64,000 nucleotides of DNA from DASQUK01 sp046726215. Lineage in GTDB: Bacteria; Actinomycetota; Acidimicrobiia; Acidimicrobiales; VFJN01. How positions within the stretch are numbered: position 1 is the first letter of the stretch; every line of letters starts with the position of its first letter. Below, one piece after another: positions 8,645 to 18,000 of the stretch. The stretch is taken from positions 11,529 to 75,528 of the forward strand of contig JBKPAA010000060.1 in the NCBI GenBank assembly GCA_046726215.1. Direction: 5' to 3'. The position numbers were made by a program, and so were the translations under genes. A model generated the notes under the pieces. It did no database searches, had not been told where the DNA came from, and saw only the letters and a program-made list of their open reading frames with translations.

Positions 8645-8914
8645 ATGAACCCGCCGATGGACACCCCCGGCGAGGCCCAGCACGAACCGGTGGCGGTGGG
8701 AACCCGGATCGCCACCGGGGATCGGGCGCCGCGGGCCGGCACGTGGGAGATCGTCGACCACGACGACTGCCCGGGCAACGGCACCCTCCGAGAGCTCGCC
8801 CCCCGAACGCTGGCGCCGCGCTGCCCGACGTGCCAGGCCGAGGTGACCTGGCAGCTCAGCCATCTCGCACCGTCGGTGGCGGCTAACCACCGGGACGTCG
8901 GCCGGCTGCCCTGA
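8645..8914 (+). CDS. Small Cys-containing protein, putative zinc ribbon
   Basis: This 89-aa protein is not recognised with certainty. It has three cysteines: one in 'EIVDHDDCPGNG' and a CxxC in 'APRCPTCQAEVTW', with 'WQLSHLAP' after it. The arrangement suggests a small metal-binding ribbon with an incomplete ligand set, perhaps completed by one of the histidines. It lies between the DUF202 pair and the copper ATPase in the same orientation. A GGGGTACCAGGGGGTA stretch at 8563-8578 upstream shares TACCCC half-sites with the CsoR-like site at 8954, which would fit a metal-related role. That link is inference. Confidence 0.6.
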   Translation: MNPPMDTPGEAQHEPVAVGTRIATGDRAPRAGTWEIVDHDDCPGNGTLRELAPRTLAPRCPTCQAEVTWQLSHLAPSVAANHRDVGRLP

Positions 8915-8953
8915 CCGCGGACCTGAGGCCGGCCGAGTTTGCCTCCTCACTGG

Positions 8954-8970
8954 TACCCCCCTAGGGTATA
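8954..8970 (+). promoter_or_regulatory. CsoR/RcnR-type operator upstream of copper ATPase gene
   Basis: TACCCCCCTAGGGTATA is an imperfect palindrome of the G-tract type bound by copper-sensing CsoR proteins (consensus forms such as TACCCCC-x-GGGGTA are known from several Gram-positive bacteria). It ends 17 bases before the ATPase start codon and four bases before the ribosome binding site GGGAGG (8974-8979), so a bound repressor would block the promoter. No csoR gene is present in this window. Confidence 0.65.
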
Positions 8971-8987
8971 AGTGGGAGGTAGTGGCC

Positions 8988-11090
8988 ATGGCCGGCGCAC
9001 CTACGCATTCGGAAATCCACGGCGATCACGGGACCGACCCCGGCGCGTCGCACCGCCACACCGACGCCCACCACGGCCCCGATGCCCACCCTGGCCACGC
9101 CGGCCATGGCGGGCACGACCAGCATGCTGGGCACGACCCGGAGATGTTCCGGCGGCGCTTCTGGCTGAGCCTGGCGCTGACCATCCCGCTGGTCGTGACG
9201 AGCGAGATGGTCATGGACTGGTTCGGCTACTCGCTCGACTTCTGGGGGATGGACCTGCTGGGATCGGTCCTCGGCTCGCTCGTGTTCTGGTGGGGGGGCT
9301 GGCCGTTCCTGGCCGGGGGCGTGGCCGAGCTGAGGGACCGGCAGCCGGGGATGATGCTGCTGATCTCGATGGCCATCACCGTGGCCTACGCCGCCTCGAT
9401 GGCCACCAGCCTCGGCTGGTTCGACCTCGACTTCTGGTGGGAGCTGGCGGCGCTGGTCACGATCATGCTGCTGGGCCATTGGCAGGAGATGAAGGCGATC
9501 GGTCAGGCCCAGGGAGCCCTGGCGGCCCTGGCCGAGCTGCTGCCCGACAACGCCGAGCGCACCGGGCCCGACGGCCAGGTGACGACCGTCCCCCTGGCCG
9601 ACCTGCGTCCCAGGGACGTCGTGCTGGTGCGCCCGGGCGCCCGCGTCCCCGCCGACGGCGAGATCGTCGCGGGCGAGGCCGAGCTGGACGAATCCATGAT
9701 CACCGGCGAGTCGCGGCCGGTGCTCAAGTCGCCGGGCGACAAGGTCGTGGCGGGCACCGTGTCCATCGATTCGGCCATCCGGGTGCGCGTGGAGGCGGTG
9801 GGCGACGACACGGCCCTGGCCGGCATCCAGCGGCTGGTCGCCGAGGCGCAAGCGAGCCGCAGCCGGGCACAAGCGCTCGCCGACCGGTTCGCGGCGCTGC
9901 TGTTCTACGTAGCGACCGCTGCCGGCCTGGCGACGTTCCTCGTGTGGTGGGCGCTGGGCGACACCGACAACGCCGTGGTCCGGACCGTGACCGTGCTCGT
10001 GATCGCCTGCCCCCACGCCCTCGGCCTGGCGATCCCGCTGGTGATCTCCCTGTCGACCGCGGTGTCGGCCAGGGCCGGCATCCTGATCAAGGACCGGCTG
10101 GCCCTCGAGCGGATGCGCACCATCGACGCCGTCCTGTTCGACAAGACCGGCACGCTGACCCGCGGTGCCCACGTGGTCACGAGGGTGGCGGCGGCCGAGG
10201 ATTTCACGGAGGACGAGGTGCTGCGCATCGCCGGCGGCGTCGAGTCCGACAGCGAGCACCCGCTGGCCCGGGCCATCGTCGCCGCCGCCAAGGAACGCGG
10301 CGATGTGGCGGCGGCCACTGGCTTTCGGTCCCTCACCGGGCGGGGGGTGGCGGCGATCGTCGACGGGACCGCGAACGCGGTGGGTGGACCGGCCCTGCTG
10401 CGGGAGCGCGGCGTCAAGATCCCTACCGAGCTCGGGGACAGCATCGAAGGCTGGCGATCACGGGGCGCGGCCGTTCTGTACCTCGTGCGGGGGGACAAGG
10501 TGATCGGGGCGTTCGCCCTGGAGGACGAGGTCCGGCCCGAGGCGCGCGAGGCGGTCGCCGAGCTGCGGTCGACGGGGATCAAGGTGGTGATGATCACCGG
10601 CGACGCCCGGCAGGTCGCCGAGGCGGTCGCCGCCGACCTGGGGATCGACGAGGCGTTCGCCGAGGTGCTGCCCGAGGACAAGGCCCGCTCGGTCGCGGAG
10701 CTGCAGAGCCGCGGCCTGTCGGTGGCGATGGTGGGCGATGGCGTCAACGATGCCCCGGCGCTGGCCCAGGCGGACGTCGGGATCGCCATCGGTGCGGGCA
10801 CCGACGTCGCCATCGAGTCGGCCGGTGTCGTCCTCGCCAGGAGCGACCCGCGGGGCGTCGTCGCGGTCATCAAGCTGTCCCGAGCCAGCTACGGCAAGAT
10901 GGTCGAGAACCTGATCTGGGCCGCCGGGTACAACGTCCTGGCCATCCCGCTGGCGGCCGGCGTGCTCGCCTGGGCGGGTCTGACGCTCTCCCCCGCGATC
11001 GGCGCCATCCTCATGAGCGCGTCGACCATCGTGGTCGCCCTCAACGCCCAGCTGCTGCGCGGCGTCGACCTGTCGCCCGAGCCGGTCTAG
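8988..11090 (+). CDS. CopB-type heavy-metal (copper/silver) translocating P-type ATPase
   Basis: This 700-aa P1B ATPase exports copper or silver ions across the inner membrane using ATP. The N-terminal 45 residues are very His-rich, which is the soft-metal sensor typical of CopB-type pumps, and there is no CxxC HMA domain. Key motifs: 'MITGES' (actuator), the intramembrane 'ACPHALGLAIPL' with the CPH triad that marks P1B-3 pumps, 'FDKTGTLT' with the phosphorylated Asp, and 'MVGDGVNDAPAL'. ATG 8988 is preceded by GGGAGG at good spacing; a GTG at 8982 is an alternative. A CsoR-like palindrome lies just upstream, so induction by copper is likely. Confidence 0.95.
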   Translation: MAGAPTHSEIHGDHGTDPGASHRHTDAHHGPDAHPGHAGHGGHDQHAGHDPEMFRRRFWLSLALTIPLVVTSEMVMDWFGYSLDFWGMDLLGSVLGSLVFWWGGWPFLAGGVAELRDRQPGMMLLISMAITVAYAASMATSLGWFDLDFWWELAALVTIMLLGHWQEMKAIGQAQGALAALAELLPDNAERTGPDGQVTTVPLADLRPRDVVLVRPGARVPADGEIVAGEAELDESMITGESRPVLKSPGDKVVAGTVSIDSAIRVRVEAVGDDTALAGIQRLVAEAQASRSRAQALADRFAALLFYVATAAGLATFLVWWALGDTDNAVVRTVTVLVIACPHALGLAIPLVISLSTAVSARAGILIKDRLALERMRTIDAVLFDKTGTLTRGAHVVTRVAAAEDFTEDEVLRIAGGVESDSEHPLARAIVAAAKERGDVAAATGFRSLTGRGVAAIVDGTANAVGGPALLRERGVKIPTELGDSIEGWRSRGAAVLYLVRGDKVIGAFALEDEVRPEAREAVAELRSTGIKVVMITGDARQVAEAVAADLGIDEAFAEVLPEDKARSVAELQSRGLSVAMVGDGVNDAPALAQADVGIAIGAGTDVAIESAGVVLARSDPRGVVAVIKLSRASYGKMVENLIWAAGYNVLAIPLAAGVLAWAGLTLSPAIGAILMSASTIVVALNAQLLRGVDLSPEPV

Positions 11091-11149
11091 CTCACCCGGA
11101 AGCCGGGGGTACCGAAGCAGGGGGCGCCACCATAGGTCGGAGCGGCGTG

Positions 11150-11722
11150 TCAGTCCGGGGGCGGCGGGCACTCGACCCCGGCCATGCGCACGAGCCCGCA
11201 CCATGTGTCCCGTGAGACCTTCCAGGCGTCGCCGACACGCACTGCGTGGCCCGTCTGGCGCAGGCCAGACGGGCCGAACTGCGATACGAACAGCGTGAAG
11301 TGGACCTCGGCCTCGTCGTCGGTCAGGAACCTGACGTATTCGACCGACACGTCTGCCGGCTGATAGCGGCCATGGAGCTCGTGCATGGCGGGCGCCAGGT
11401 TCTCGCCGCCCGCGATCGCTCGGCAGCGCTCCTCGACGGACGACTCGGGGCCGAACACCGTCTCGAACGCCCACTCGACTGCGGCCTCGGAGGCATCGCG
11501 GTCGGCGACCGCGCCGGGCGTGGGCCGGATGCGCAGCAGCTTCTGGCCAGGTGCGGCCGACGCCACGGCTGCGTGGGCCTGGGCCACGCAGCCGTCGCAG
11601 ATGTAGACACCCCGAGCCCGGACCAGGTGGTCGACGGACGTGTCGCGGCGACCGCAGAACGAGCACCGCAGCGGTCCCCCACCGCGGCCGCCGAACGACG
11701 TCGTTCCCAAGATCGAGGCCAT
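11150..11722 (-). CDS. ClpX-type C4 zinc-finger protein with NTF2-like C-terminal region
   Basis: This 190-aa protein begins with a ClpX-type four-cysteine zinc finger: 'LRCSFCGRRDTSVDHLV' and 'YICDGCVAQAH' (about residues 18-50). No AAA+ ATPase domain follows. Instead, residues about 80-190 look like an NTF2/SnoaL-type cone: 'VEWAFETVFGPESSVEERCR', then 'EAEVHFTLFVSQFG' and 'HAVRVGDAWKVSRDTWC'. In ClpX the finger mediates dimerisation and adaptor or substrate contact, so a substrate-delivery or decoy role is conceivable but unproven. An ATG nine bases upstream (11731) is also possible. It lies downstream of, and convergent with, the copper ATPase gene. Confidence 0.75.
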   Translation of the reverse strand: MASILGTTSFGGRGGGPLRCSFCGRRDTSVDHLVRARGVYICDGCVAQAHAAVASAAPGQKLLRIRPTPGAVADRDASEAAVEWAFETVFGPESSVEERCRAIAGGENLAPAMHELHGRYQPADVSVEYVRFLTDDEAEVHFTLFVSQFGPSGLRQTGHAVRVGDAWKVSRDTWCGLVRMAGVECPPPPD

Positions 11723-11839
11723 GGTCCCCATCGTGCCCCGTGGGGCCGGGGGGTGTGGCCCTGGGCGGGCGGTTCGGCGCTGTTTTGTGCGAGGACCGCA
11801 GGTGGACGGCGCCGGATCGGGTTGCGGGCATGGCCGCCG

Positions 11840-12628
11840 TCAGCTGAACCGCGTGACATAACCGCGGCGGCGGAACACGGCCAACATCCGGACGACGAAC
11901 GCCAAGCCCACGGCGGCCGCCACGACGGCGCCCGCCATGCCGGCGGCCAGCTCGCCCCACGGGAGGGACCGGCCGTCCAACACCGCGCGTGCGGCCGCGA
12001 ACGCGTGGGTCGTGGGCAGCACCCGGGCGATCGGTTGCAGGGGCCCGGGTATGGACTCCACGGGGTTGAACACGCCGGACAGCGCCATGACGACGAACAG
12101 CACGCCCCACGCCAGGATCTCGGCGCTCTGGCCGTACCGGAGGATGAGCCCGATCACGAACTGCGACCCCGCCCACGCCGACACCAGCAACACGAGGGCG
12201 ATGGGGGCGAGGCCCCAGCCGACCTCGGCCAGGTTGAAGCCGAAGAACACCAAGGCGGTGAGGACCACCGCGGTCATTCCGAGCGTCAGCTTGGCGAGCC
12301 CGTACAGGGCCAGGCCTATGGCGTACTCGACCTCCCGGAGGGGTGTGGTCATGATGTTGAGGAGGTTGCGGGTCCAGGTCTCCTCCATGAACCCGGTCGT
12401 CACTGCGATCTGGCTCTGGTACAGGACGTGGAACAGCATGATCCCGGCCAGCAGGTAGGGCGTGCCGGCGCGGCTGGCGTCGTTCTCCTGGGCCACGAAC
12501 GAGCCCAGGGCACCCCACACGACGACGTCGACCAGGGGCCAAACCGTCAGGTCGAACCACCGGTGCGGGCTGCGCCACAGCACCACGAAGTTGCGGTGCA
12601 CAACCGTCCGGATCCGCAACCAGCTCAC
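11840..12628 (-). CDS. ABC-2 type transporter permease
   Basis: This 262-aa membrane protein starts 'SWLRIRTVVHRNFVVLW' and has about six hydrophobic helices with the ABC-2 features 'YLLAGIMLFHVLYQSQ', 'FMEETWTRNLLNIMTTPL' and 'ALSGVFNPVESIPGPLQPI'. It is the membrane half of an exporter whose ATPase is encoded immediately upstream. The GTG start at 12628 overlaps the ATPase stop by four bases (GTGA). The substrate is unknown. Confidence 0.92.
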   Translation of the reverse strand: MSWLRIRTVVHRNFVVLWRSPHRWFDLTVWPLVDVVVWGALGSFVAQENDASRAGTPYLLAGIMLFHVLYQSQIAVTTGFMEETWTRNLLNIMTTPLREVEYAIGLALYGLAKLTLGMTAVVLTALVFFGFNLAEVGWGLAPIALVLLVSAWAGSQFVIGLILRYGQSAEILAWGVLFVVMALSGVFNPVESIPGPLQPIARVLPTTHAFAAARAVLDGRSLPWGELAAGMAGAVVAAAVGLAFVVRMLAVFRRRGYVTRFS

Positions 12629-13377
12629 TCGCGGGCCCCCTCGGTCAGGGTGCCGGCCAGCTCGAGGAAGACACCCTCGAGGTCGCCGTGGCCGAACCGG
12701 TCGGCGACCTCGGCCGGAGCGCCGTCGGCGACGATCCGGCCCCCGGAGATGAACACCACCCTCTGGCACAGTCGCTCGGCCTCCACCATGTTGTGGCTGG
12801 TGACGAGGAGCGCAGTGCCGGCGGTCCCCGACTCCTCCAGCAGCCCCTGGCGGACGCGGTAGGCCACGTCGGGGTCGAGCGAGGCGGTGGGTTCGTCGAG
12901 CACGAGCAGCCGGGGGCGATGGAGCACGGCCTTGACGATGCCGACCAACGTCCGCTGCCCCGAGGAGAGCTGCTCGCAGGGACGATCGGCCAGTTGCGGG
13001 ATCCGGAAGCGCTCGAGGGCATCAGCGATGGCGGCATGAGCCGCACGTCCGCGGAGCCCGTAGAACCCGGCGAAGATGGCGAGCGCCTCCCGCACCTTGA
13101 GGCGGTCGGGCAGCGGGAGGTATCCGGCGGCGAATCCGACCTGGCCCATCGCCGCCGGTCGGTGGCGCGGCAGCTTGTGTCCGCCGATCTCGATGGTGCC
13201 GGCGTCGGGAGTGATGGCACCCAGCAGCATCAGGAGCGTGGTCGTCTTGCCCGCGCCGTTCGGGCCAAGCAGGCCCAGCCGTTCGCCCGCGCGCACGCTG
13301 AGGTCGATGCCGTCGACGGCGCGCACCGATCCGAACGACTTGACGAGGCCGGTCGCCTCGAGGACATGTTCCGCCAC
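12625..13377 (-). CDS. ABC transporter ATP-binding protein
   Basis: This 250-aa ATPase has a Walker A 'GLLGPNGAGKTTTLL', a signature loop present as 'LSSGQRTLVGI', a Walker B 'RLLVLDEPTASLD' and the switch His in 'LLVTSHNMVEAE'. It powers the ABC-2 permease encoded downstream with a four-base overlap. The start was set at GTG 13377, where family similarity begins ('AEHVLEATGLVKSFG'); the frame is open upstream to 13419. The signature loop has SSGQ in place of SGGQ, as in several two-gene ABC-2 exporters. Confidence 0.93.
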   Translation of the reverse strand: MAEHVLEATGLVKSFGSVRAVDGIDLSVRAGERLGLLGPNGAGKTTTLLMLLGAITPDAGTIEIGGHKLPRHRPAAMGQVGFAAGYLPLPDRLKVREALAIFAGFYGLRGRAAHAAIADALERFRIPQLADRPCEQLSSGQRTLVGIVKAVLHRPRLLVLDEPTASLDPDVAYRVRQGLLEESGTAGTALLVTSHNMVEAERLCQRVVFISGGRIVADGAPAEVADRFGHGDLEGVFLELAGTLTEGARE

Positions 13378-13470
13378 GACCGGCCAGTATTCCCGGGACG
13401 TGACCCACGCCGCAGCCAATTCCCGCTACCGCCGGGCCCCACGACGCCCCGGGGCGGCGCGCCCGGTCGG

Positions 13471-13707
13471 TCAGGCCGCGACCGAAGTGAAGCGGTCGAC
13501 GTCGACCGGGGCCTCGCGGATCGCGTGTAGCCAGGCCTCGAAGCTGAGCTCGGCCGCACGGCGGCGGTAGGCCACGGCCAGGACCGGGTCGAGCCGTCCG
13601 GCCTGGGCCCGGAGACTTCGTGCCCGGCCCACCAGCGAGACGGGCCCCCCGGTCGTGTCGGACCGCGGCTCCGTGGGGTTCGGCTGGGGTGCGGTAGCTC
13701 GCGGCAT
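13471..13707 (-). CDS. Small hypothetical protein downstream of ECF sigma gene
   Basis: This 78-aa protein starts at an ATG preceded by GGAG at six bases. The N-terminal third is Pro/Thr-rich and looks disordered; the rest is helical ('SLRAQAGRLDPVLAVAYRRR', 'ELSFEAWLHAIREAPV'). I do not recognise a family. It begins 16 bases after the stop of the ECF sigma gene, so it is almost certainly co-transcribed with it and could be a modulator of that sigma factor. Confidence 0.6.
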   Translation of the reverse strand: MPRATAPQPNPTEPRSDTTGGPVSLVGRARSLRAQAGRLDPVLAVAYRRRAAELSFEAWLHAIREAPVDVDRFTSVAA

Positions 13708-13723
13708 CTCGTTCTCCGGGGTG

Positions 13724-14494
13724 TCAGTTCGTCGTGGGCTTCTGTTGGACGGATTTGCCACCCAGAACTCGTCGGTCTTTTGCGCCCGAGTCGGCGACGT
13801 CGCCTTGGAGCAAGCCCAGCAGGGATTCCACGTCGACCTGTCCAAAGGCGTCGACGCACGCCGCCAGGTGCTGGCAGCGGGTGGCTTCGACCGCCACGCG
13901 GCGTTCGGCCGTGCCGACGTCGGCGGCCGCGAGCGCGCTACGGGCTCGCTGGAGCGCACTGTTCACCGACGCGACCGTCGAGCCGAGCAGTTCGGCCACC
14001 TCCTCAGCCCTCCAGCGGAGAACCTCGCGCAGGATCAGGACGGTGCGTTGGCGGGATGGCAACCGCTGAAGCACCGTGAGCGCGAGCAGGATCCTCTCTC
14101 GTGACGCCGTCGTCTCCGCCGGGTCGGCCGCCAACGCAGCACCGCTGCACGGTGCCCGCGCCGCACCATGCGGCGCCTCGTCATGCGTGACCGGGCGGAG
14201 GTCCATGGGCCGGGCGCGGCGCTGGGGCCTACGCATCATGTCGGCGCACACGTTGGTGGCGATCCGGTACAGCCATGACCGCAACGTCGCCCGACCCTCG
14301 AAGCGGTCGAAGTTCCGCCACGCCCGCACCAGCGTCTCCTGGACGGCGTCCTCGGCCTCGAACGCCGATCCGAGCACACGCCGGCAATAGCCGGTGAGCT
14401 CCCGCCGGTGCTGCTCCAGCCCGGGCTGAAACGGCGCAGCCTCCCGGGACACCGCGCAGCCGGCGCGTTCGCGTGTCGCTATGAGGGTCGACAT
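13724..14494 (-). CDS. ECF RNA polymerase sigma factor with truncated C-terminal extension
   Basis: This 256-aa protein has sigma region 2 ('FEAEDAVQETLVRAWRNF', 'LRSWLYRIATNVCADMM') and region 4 ('RLPSRQRTVLILREVL', 'VAELLGSTVASVNSALQRAR'). The sequence around it is of the SigG/SigJ type, whose members usually carry a SnoaL-like tail. Here only the linker start is recognisable ('LAACVDAFGQVDVESLLGLL'), and then the protein ends in about 25 unrelated residues. An NTF2/SnoaL-like protein is encoded directly upstream as a separate gene. ATG 14494 has GAGG ten bases upstream; a TTG at 14518 is in frame. Confidence 0.88.
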   Translation of the reverse strand: MSTLIATRERAGCAVSREAAPFQPGLEQHRRELTGYCRRVLGSAFEAEDAVQETLVRAWRNFDRFEGRATLRSWLYRIATNVCADMMRRPQRRARPMDLRPVTHDEAPHGAARAPCSGAALAADPAETTASRERILLALTVLQRLPSRQRTVLILREVLRWRAEEVAELLGSTVASVNSALQRARSALAAADVGTAERRVAVEATRCQHLAACVDAFGQVDVESLLGLLQGDVADSGAKDRRVLGGKSVQQKPTTN

Positions 14495-14561
14495 GGGGCG
14501 GGCACCTCCACGAGGCAACCTCGCACTGCGCAGGACTCACGACATCGCCCACCTGGCTGAT

Positions 14562-14999
14562 TCAGGGACCCATGGTGGCCGACATCCCTCCCGGGCCGGG
14601 GACGTCGGCGGCCGGGCTGAGCTGCACGTTGACGATCGACCAGCGCCCGCGGCGGCGTATCGCGACCAGCGTGCCCAGGAAGCGTCCGCTGCAGTCCATG
14701 CCCTGGTAGCGGGCGGTCTGCGTCTGGATTCCCATGGCCACGGCCGCGTCGTCGTGTACCCGCACCCGGGTCTCCTCCCAGGCGAATGCGTCGTTGGCCA
14801 GGGCCCCGGTGCGGTAGCGATCGAGCCACTGCTGCTTGGTGAGGACGAAGCCTCGGGGCCCGTCGCCCCGGAAGTCGTCGTCGAGCAGCACCTCGAGCAC
14901 GGCGGCGTCGCCCCGCGCCTCGGCGTCGATCCACCCCGACAGCACGTCGTAGAAGGTCTCCAGACCGCCAACGCTCGCATCACCGTCGGCCCGGAACAT
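14562..14999 (-). CDS. NTF2/SnoaL-like (DUF4440-type) protein
   Basis: This 145-aa cone-fold protein has a typical opening 'GLETFYDVLSGWIDAEARGD' and 'VLEVLLDDDFRGDGPRGF', then 'KQQWLDRYRTGAL', and ends with 'RRGRWSIVNVQLSPAA'. Members act as enzymes or as ligand-binding modules; no catalytic residues can be assigned here. It sits 67 bases upstream of the ECF sigma gene in the same direction and may replace the SnoaL tail missing from that sigma factor. The ribosome binding site and start codon lie in a 17-nt stretch (14996-15012) that is repeated exactly at 14542-14558. Confidence 0.85.
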   Translation of the reverse strand: MFRADGDASVGGLETFYDVLSGWIDAEARGDAAVLEVLLDDDFRGDGPRGFVLTKQQWLDRYRTGALANDAFAWEETRVRVHDDAAVAMGIQTQTARYQGMDCSGRFLGTLVAIRRRGRWSIVNVQLSPAADVPGPGGMSATMGP

Positions 15000-15076
15000 C
15001 GCCCACCTGGCTAATCGGCCACACGGGGGCGCGGCCGCGCAAGACTGCTGGGTCGTGCGAGGCCAGGACGCACCCC

Positions 15077-18000
15077 ATGAGCGCTGACGAGCGTGCGTCG
15101 ATCCTCCCGGCTGGGACGGTGACGTTCCTGGTCAGCGACGCGGCCCTATCCGACCTCGTCGCCGACGCCGCCGCCGGGCACAACGGCCTGCGAGCCGAGG
15201 CCCACGGTCCGGCAGGCGCGGACGGCACCGTCGTCGCCGTGTTCGGGTCGGCGGTCGATGCGGTGGCCGCCGCCGCCGACATCCAGCGCCAGCTGTTGGC
15301 CCGACCCGGGCCCGACGACGATGCAGCCCGCGCCCGAACCGGCCTGCACACGGGCGAGGCCCTCCTACGCGACGAGCGCTACTACGCCGGCGCGGCGTTG
15401 ACGCGCTGCGCCCAGCTGCGTGACATCGCCCACGGGGGACAAACCCTGCTCTCGGCGGCGACGGCGTCGCTGGTCGCCAACGCACTACCGACCGAATCCG
15501 TCCTCCGAGACCGGGGAACGCATCGGCTGCGTGACCTGTCCCACCCAGAACGGATCTTCGAGCTGCGCGCCGCCGGCGTCGAGCGCGACTTCCCGCCGCT
15601 GCGCTCGCTGGACGCGTTGGCCCACAACCTGCCGATCCAGTTGACAAGCTTCGTGGGCCGGGCCGCGGAGCTCGCCGCCGTGGAGCGCCTGCTCCGCGGC
15701 GAGCGCCTGGTGACCCTCACGGGGATGGGTGGGGCCGGCAAGACCCGCCTGGCGGCGCAGGCCGCCGCCGACCTGGCCGACCACTGGCCGGACGGGGTGT
15801 GGTGGGTCGACCTCGGTCCCGTCACCGACCCGGCCCTGGTCGCAGAGTTGACCGCCTCCACCATCGGCGTCATGGTCGAGCCGGTCGGTGGGCCCCGGCG
15901 GGCGCTCTCGCTACAGCTGCGGGACCGCCGCGTGCTGGTTTGCCTCGACAATTGCGAGCACCTGCTCGAGGCCAGCGCCGCGCTGGCGGAGACGATGCTG
16001 CGCACATGTTCCGAAGTCTCGGTGCTGGCGACCAGCCGCGAGCCGCTGGGCGTCCCCGGCGAGATGGTGTGGCGGGTGCCGTCCCTCCAGGAGGACGAGG
16101 CGGTGGCGCTCTTCGTCGACCGGGCGAGCCGAGTCCGTCCCTGGTTCACGCTCGACGCCACCAACGAGGCGGCGGTGCGAACGCTGTGCCGGCGCCTGGA
16201 CGGGATCCCGCTGGCCGTCGAGCTGGCGGCGGCCTGGTTGCGCACGCTCACCCCGGCGCAGATTGCCGCCGGGCTCGACGACCGGTTCGCGCTGCTCGTC
16301 CGCGGGGTCCGGGGTGCCGCCCGCCGCCAGCAGACCCTGGCGGCCTCGATGGACTGGAGCCACGACCTGCTAGGCGAGACCGACCGCGTGGTGTTCCGCC
16401 GTCTCGGCGCGTTCGCAGGCGGGTTCACCCTGGGCGCGGCCCGTGCCCTATGCGCCGGCGGCGACGGAAGGCCCGTCGCCGAGTCGAACGTCCTCCCTGC
16501 GCTCGGGCGCCTTGTCGACAAGTCGCTGGTCGCCGTCGACGAGCGCGAGGGCGAGGCCCGGTACCGGCTGCTCGAGACGATTCGGCAGTACGCCCTCGAC
16601 AGGCTGGACGCGGCCGGAGAGCGGGACGCGACCCGCGAGCGGCACCTCGACCACTTCCTCGCCCTGGCTGAGGCGATCGCGCCGGAGCTGGAGGGCCCCG
16701 ACCAGGACGCCTGCCTCGACCGGGTCGAGGCCGAGCACGACAACTTCCGGGCCGCGCTCAACTGGGGCCTCACGCCGCCCGCCTCCGAGCGGGGGCGGCG
16801 TCTGGCGGCGGCCCTGGTGTGGCTCTGGTACAAGCACGGCCACGGCGACGAGGGTCTCGAGTTCCTCCAGCGGGCCATCGACCTGGCCCCCGACGACCGC
16901 TCGCCCCTCCAGGCCCGGCTCCTGGTCGCCGCGGCCGCAATCGCTCAGGTGTGCGGGCAGTTTCGGCGCATCGTCGACTACGCGCAGCGCGGCGTGGAGG
17001 TCGCAACGCTCAACAATGACGAGCGAACACGGGGGCGATGCCTGTTCCTGTTGGCCGTGGTGCAGTTCTACGTCGACCTCGATGCCGCATGGGAGCTGTG
17101 CGTCCAGGCCCGGGCGTGCGCCGACGCCGCCGGCGACGCGTTCACGGCCGACAGCGCCCTGGTCGTCCAGGGATCTGTCCCCTGCGTCCGGGACCGGTAC
17201 CAGACCGCCCTCCCCTTGCTGCAGGAGGGGGGTGAGCGTTGCCTGCGCCGGGGCGATCGCACGTTCGCGGCCCTGGCGCTCAACTACCAGGACGAGATCG
17301 CCCTGTTCACCGGGGACATCCGGCTGGCGGACCGCCTCGCCATGCAGGCACTGGAGGTCGCCCGGCCGCTGGGCGACTACTACGCCGTCGGCCTGGCGAC
17401 CTGCCACCTCGCCCTGGTCAAGGGATTCGCGGGCGACATCGACGGCGGGCTGACGCTCATGGAGCCGGTCGTTCGTTCCGTCGAGGGGGCGGATCACACC
17501 GTGTTCATCCCGAGGATGGGGTCGGTCCTGGGGAGGCTGCACCTGTGGGCCGGCGACCCCGACGCTGCGCTGGAGTGGTTCGACCGTGACGTGCGGACGA
17601 TGGACCCGGTGTCCCCCGACAACCTCGTCGTCGCCCGCTCGCTGCCCGGGCTCGTGGCCGCGCTACGCAATCTCGGTCGGCGGGACGAGGCCCGGGGACT
17701 GGTGGACCGGGCGATCGCGCTGGCCCGCAAGCTGGACGTTCCCCATCTCGTTGCCGATGCGCTCGCGCAATCGGGACGGTTGACCGCCCCCGACGATCCC
17801 GACACGGCCGAGGACCTCCATCACCAAGCCCTCGCCCTTCGTGTCGACCACGGGATACGCACGTTCATGGTCGACGACATCGACGCCCTGGCGAAGCTCG
17901 CCTGCCGGGCCGAGAGCCATGCGGAAGCGGTCCGCCTCATCGCCGCCGCCGAGGTCGCCCGCGCCGAGATGGGCTGCCCGCGACCGCCGATCGACCGTCC

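Noticed and set aside
8972..11215. A 747-codon plus-strand open frame overlapping the copper ATPase gene.
   Set aside because: It is a different frame of the same strand; only the ATPase frame shows CPH, DKTGT and GDGxND motifs.
10458..12578. A 706-codon minus-strand open frame.
   Set aside because: It crosses the copper ATPase antisense, the zinc-finger gene and the permease out of frame, and has no recognisable domain.
13471..13959. A 162-codon version of the small protein gene at 13471.
   Set aside because: Its first 84 codons overlap the sigma gene in another frame; the ATG at 13707 has a good ribosome binding site right after the sigma stop.
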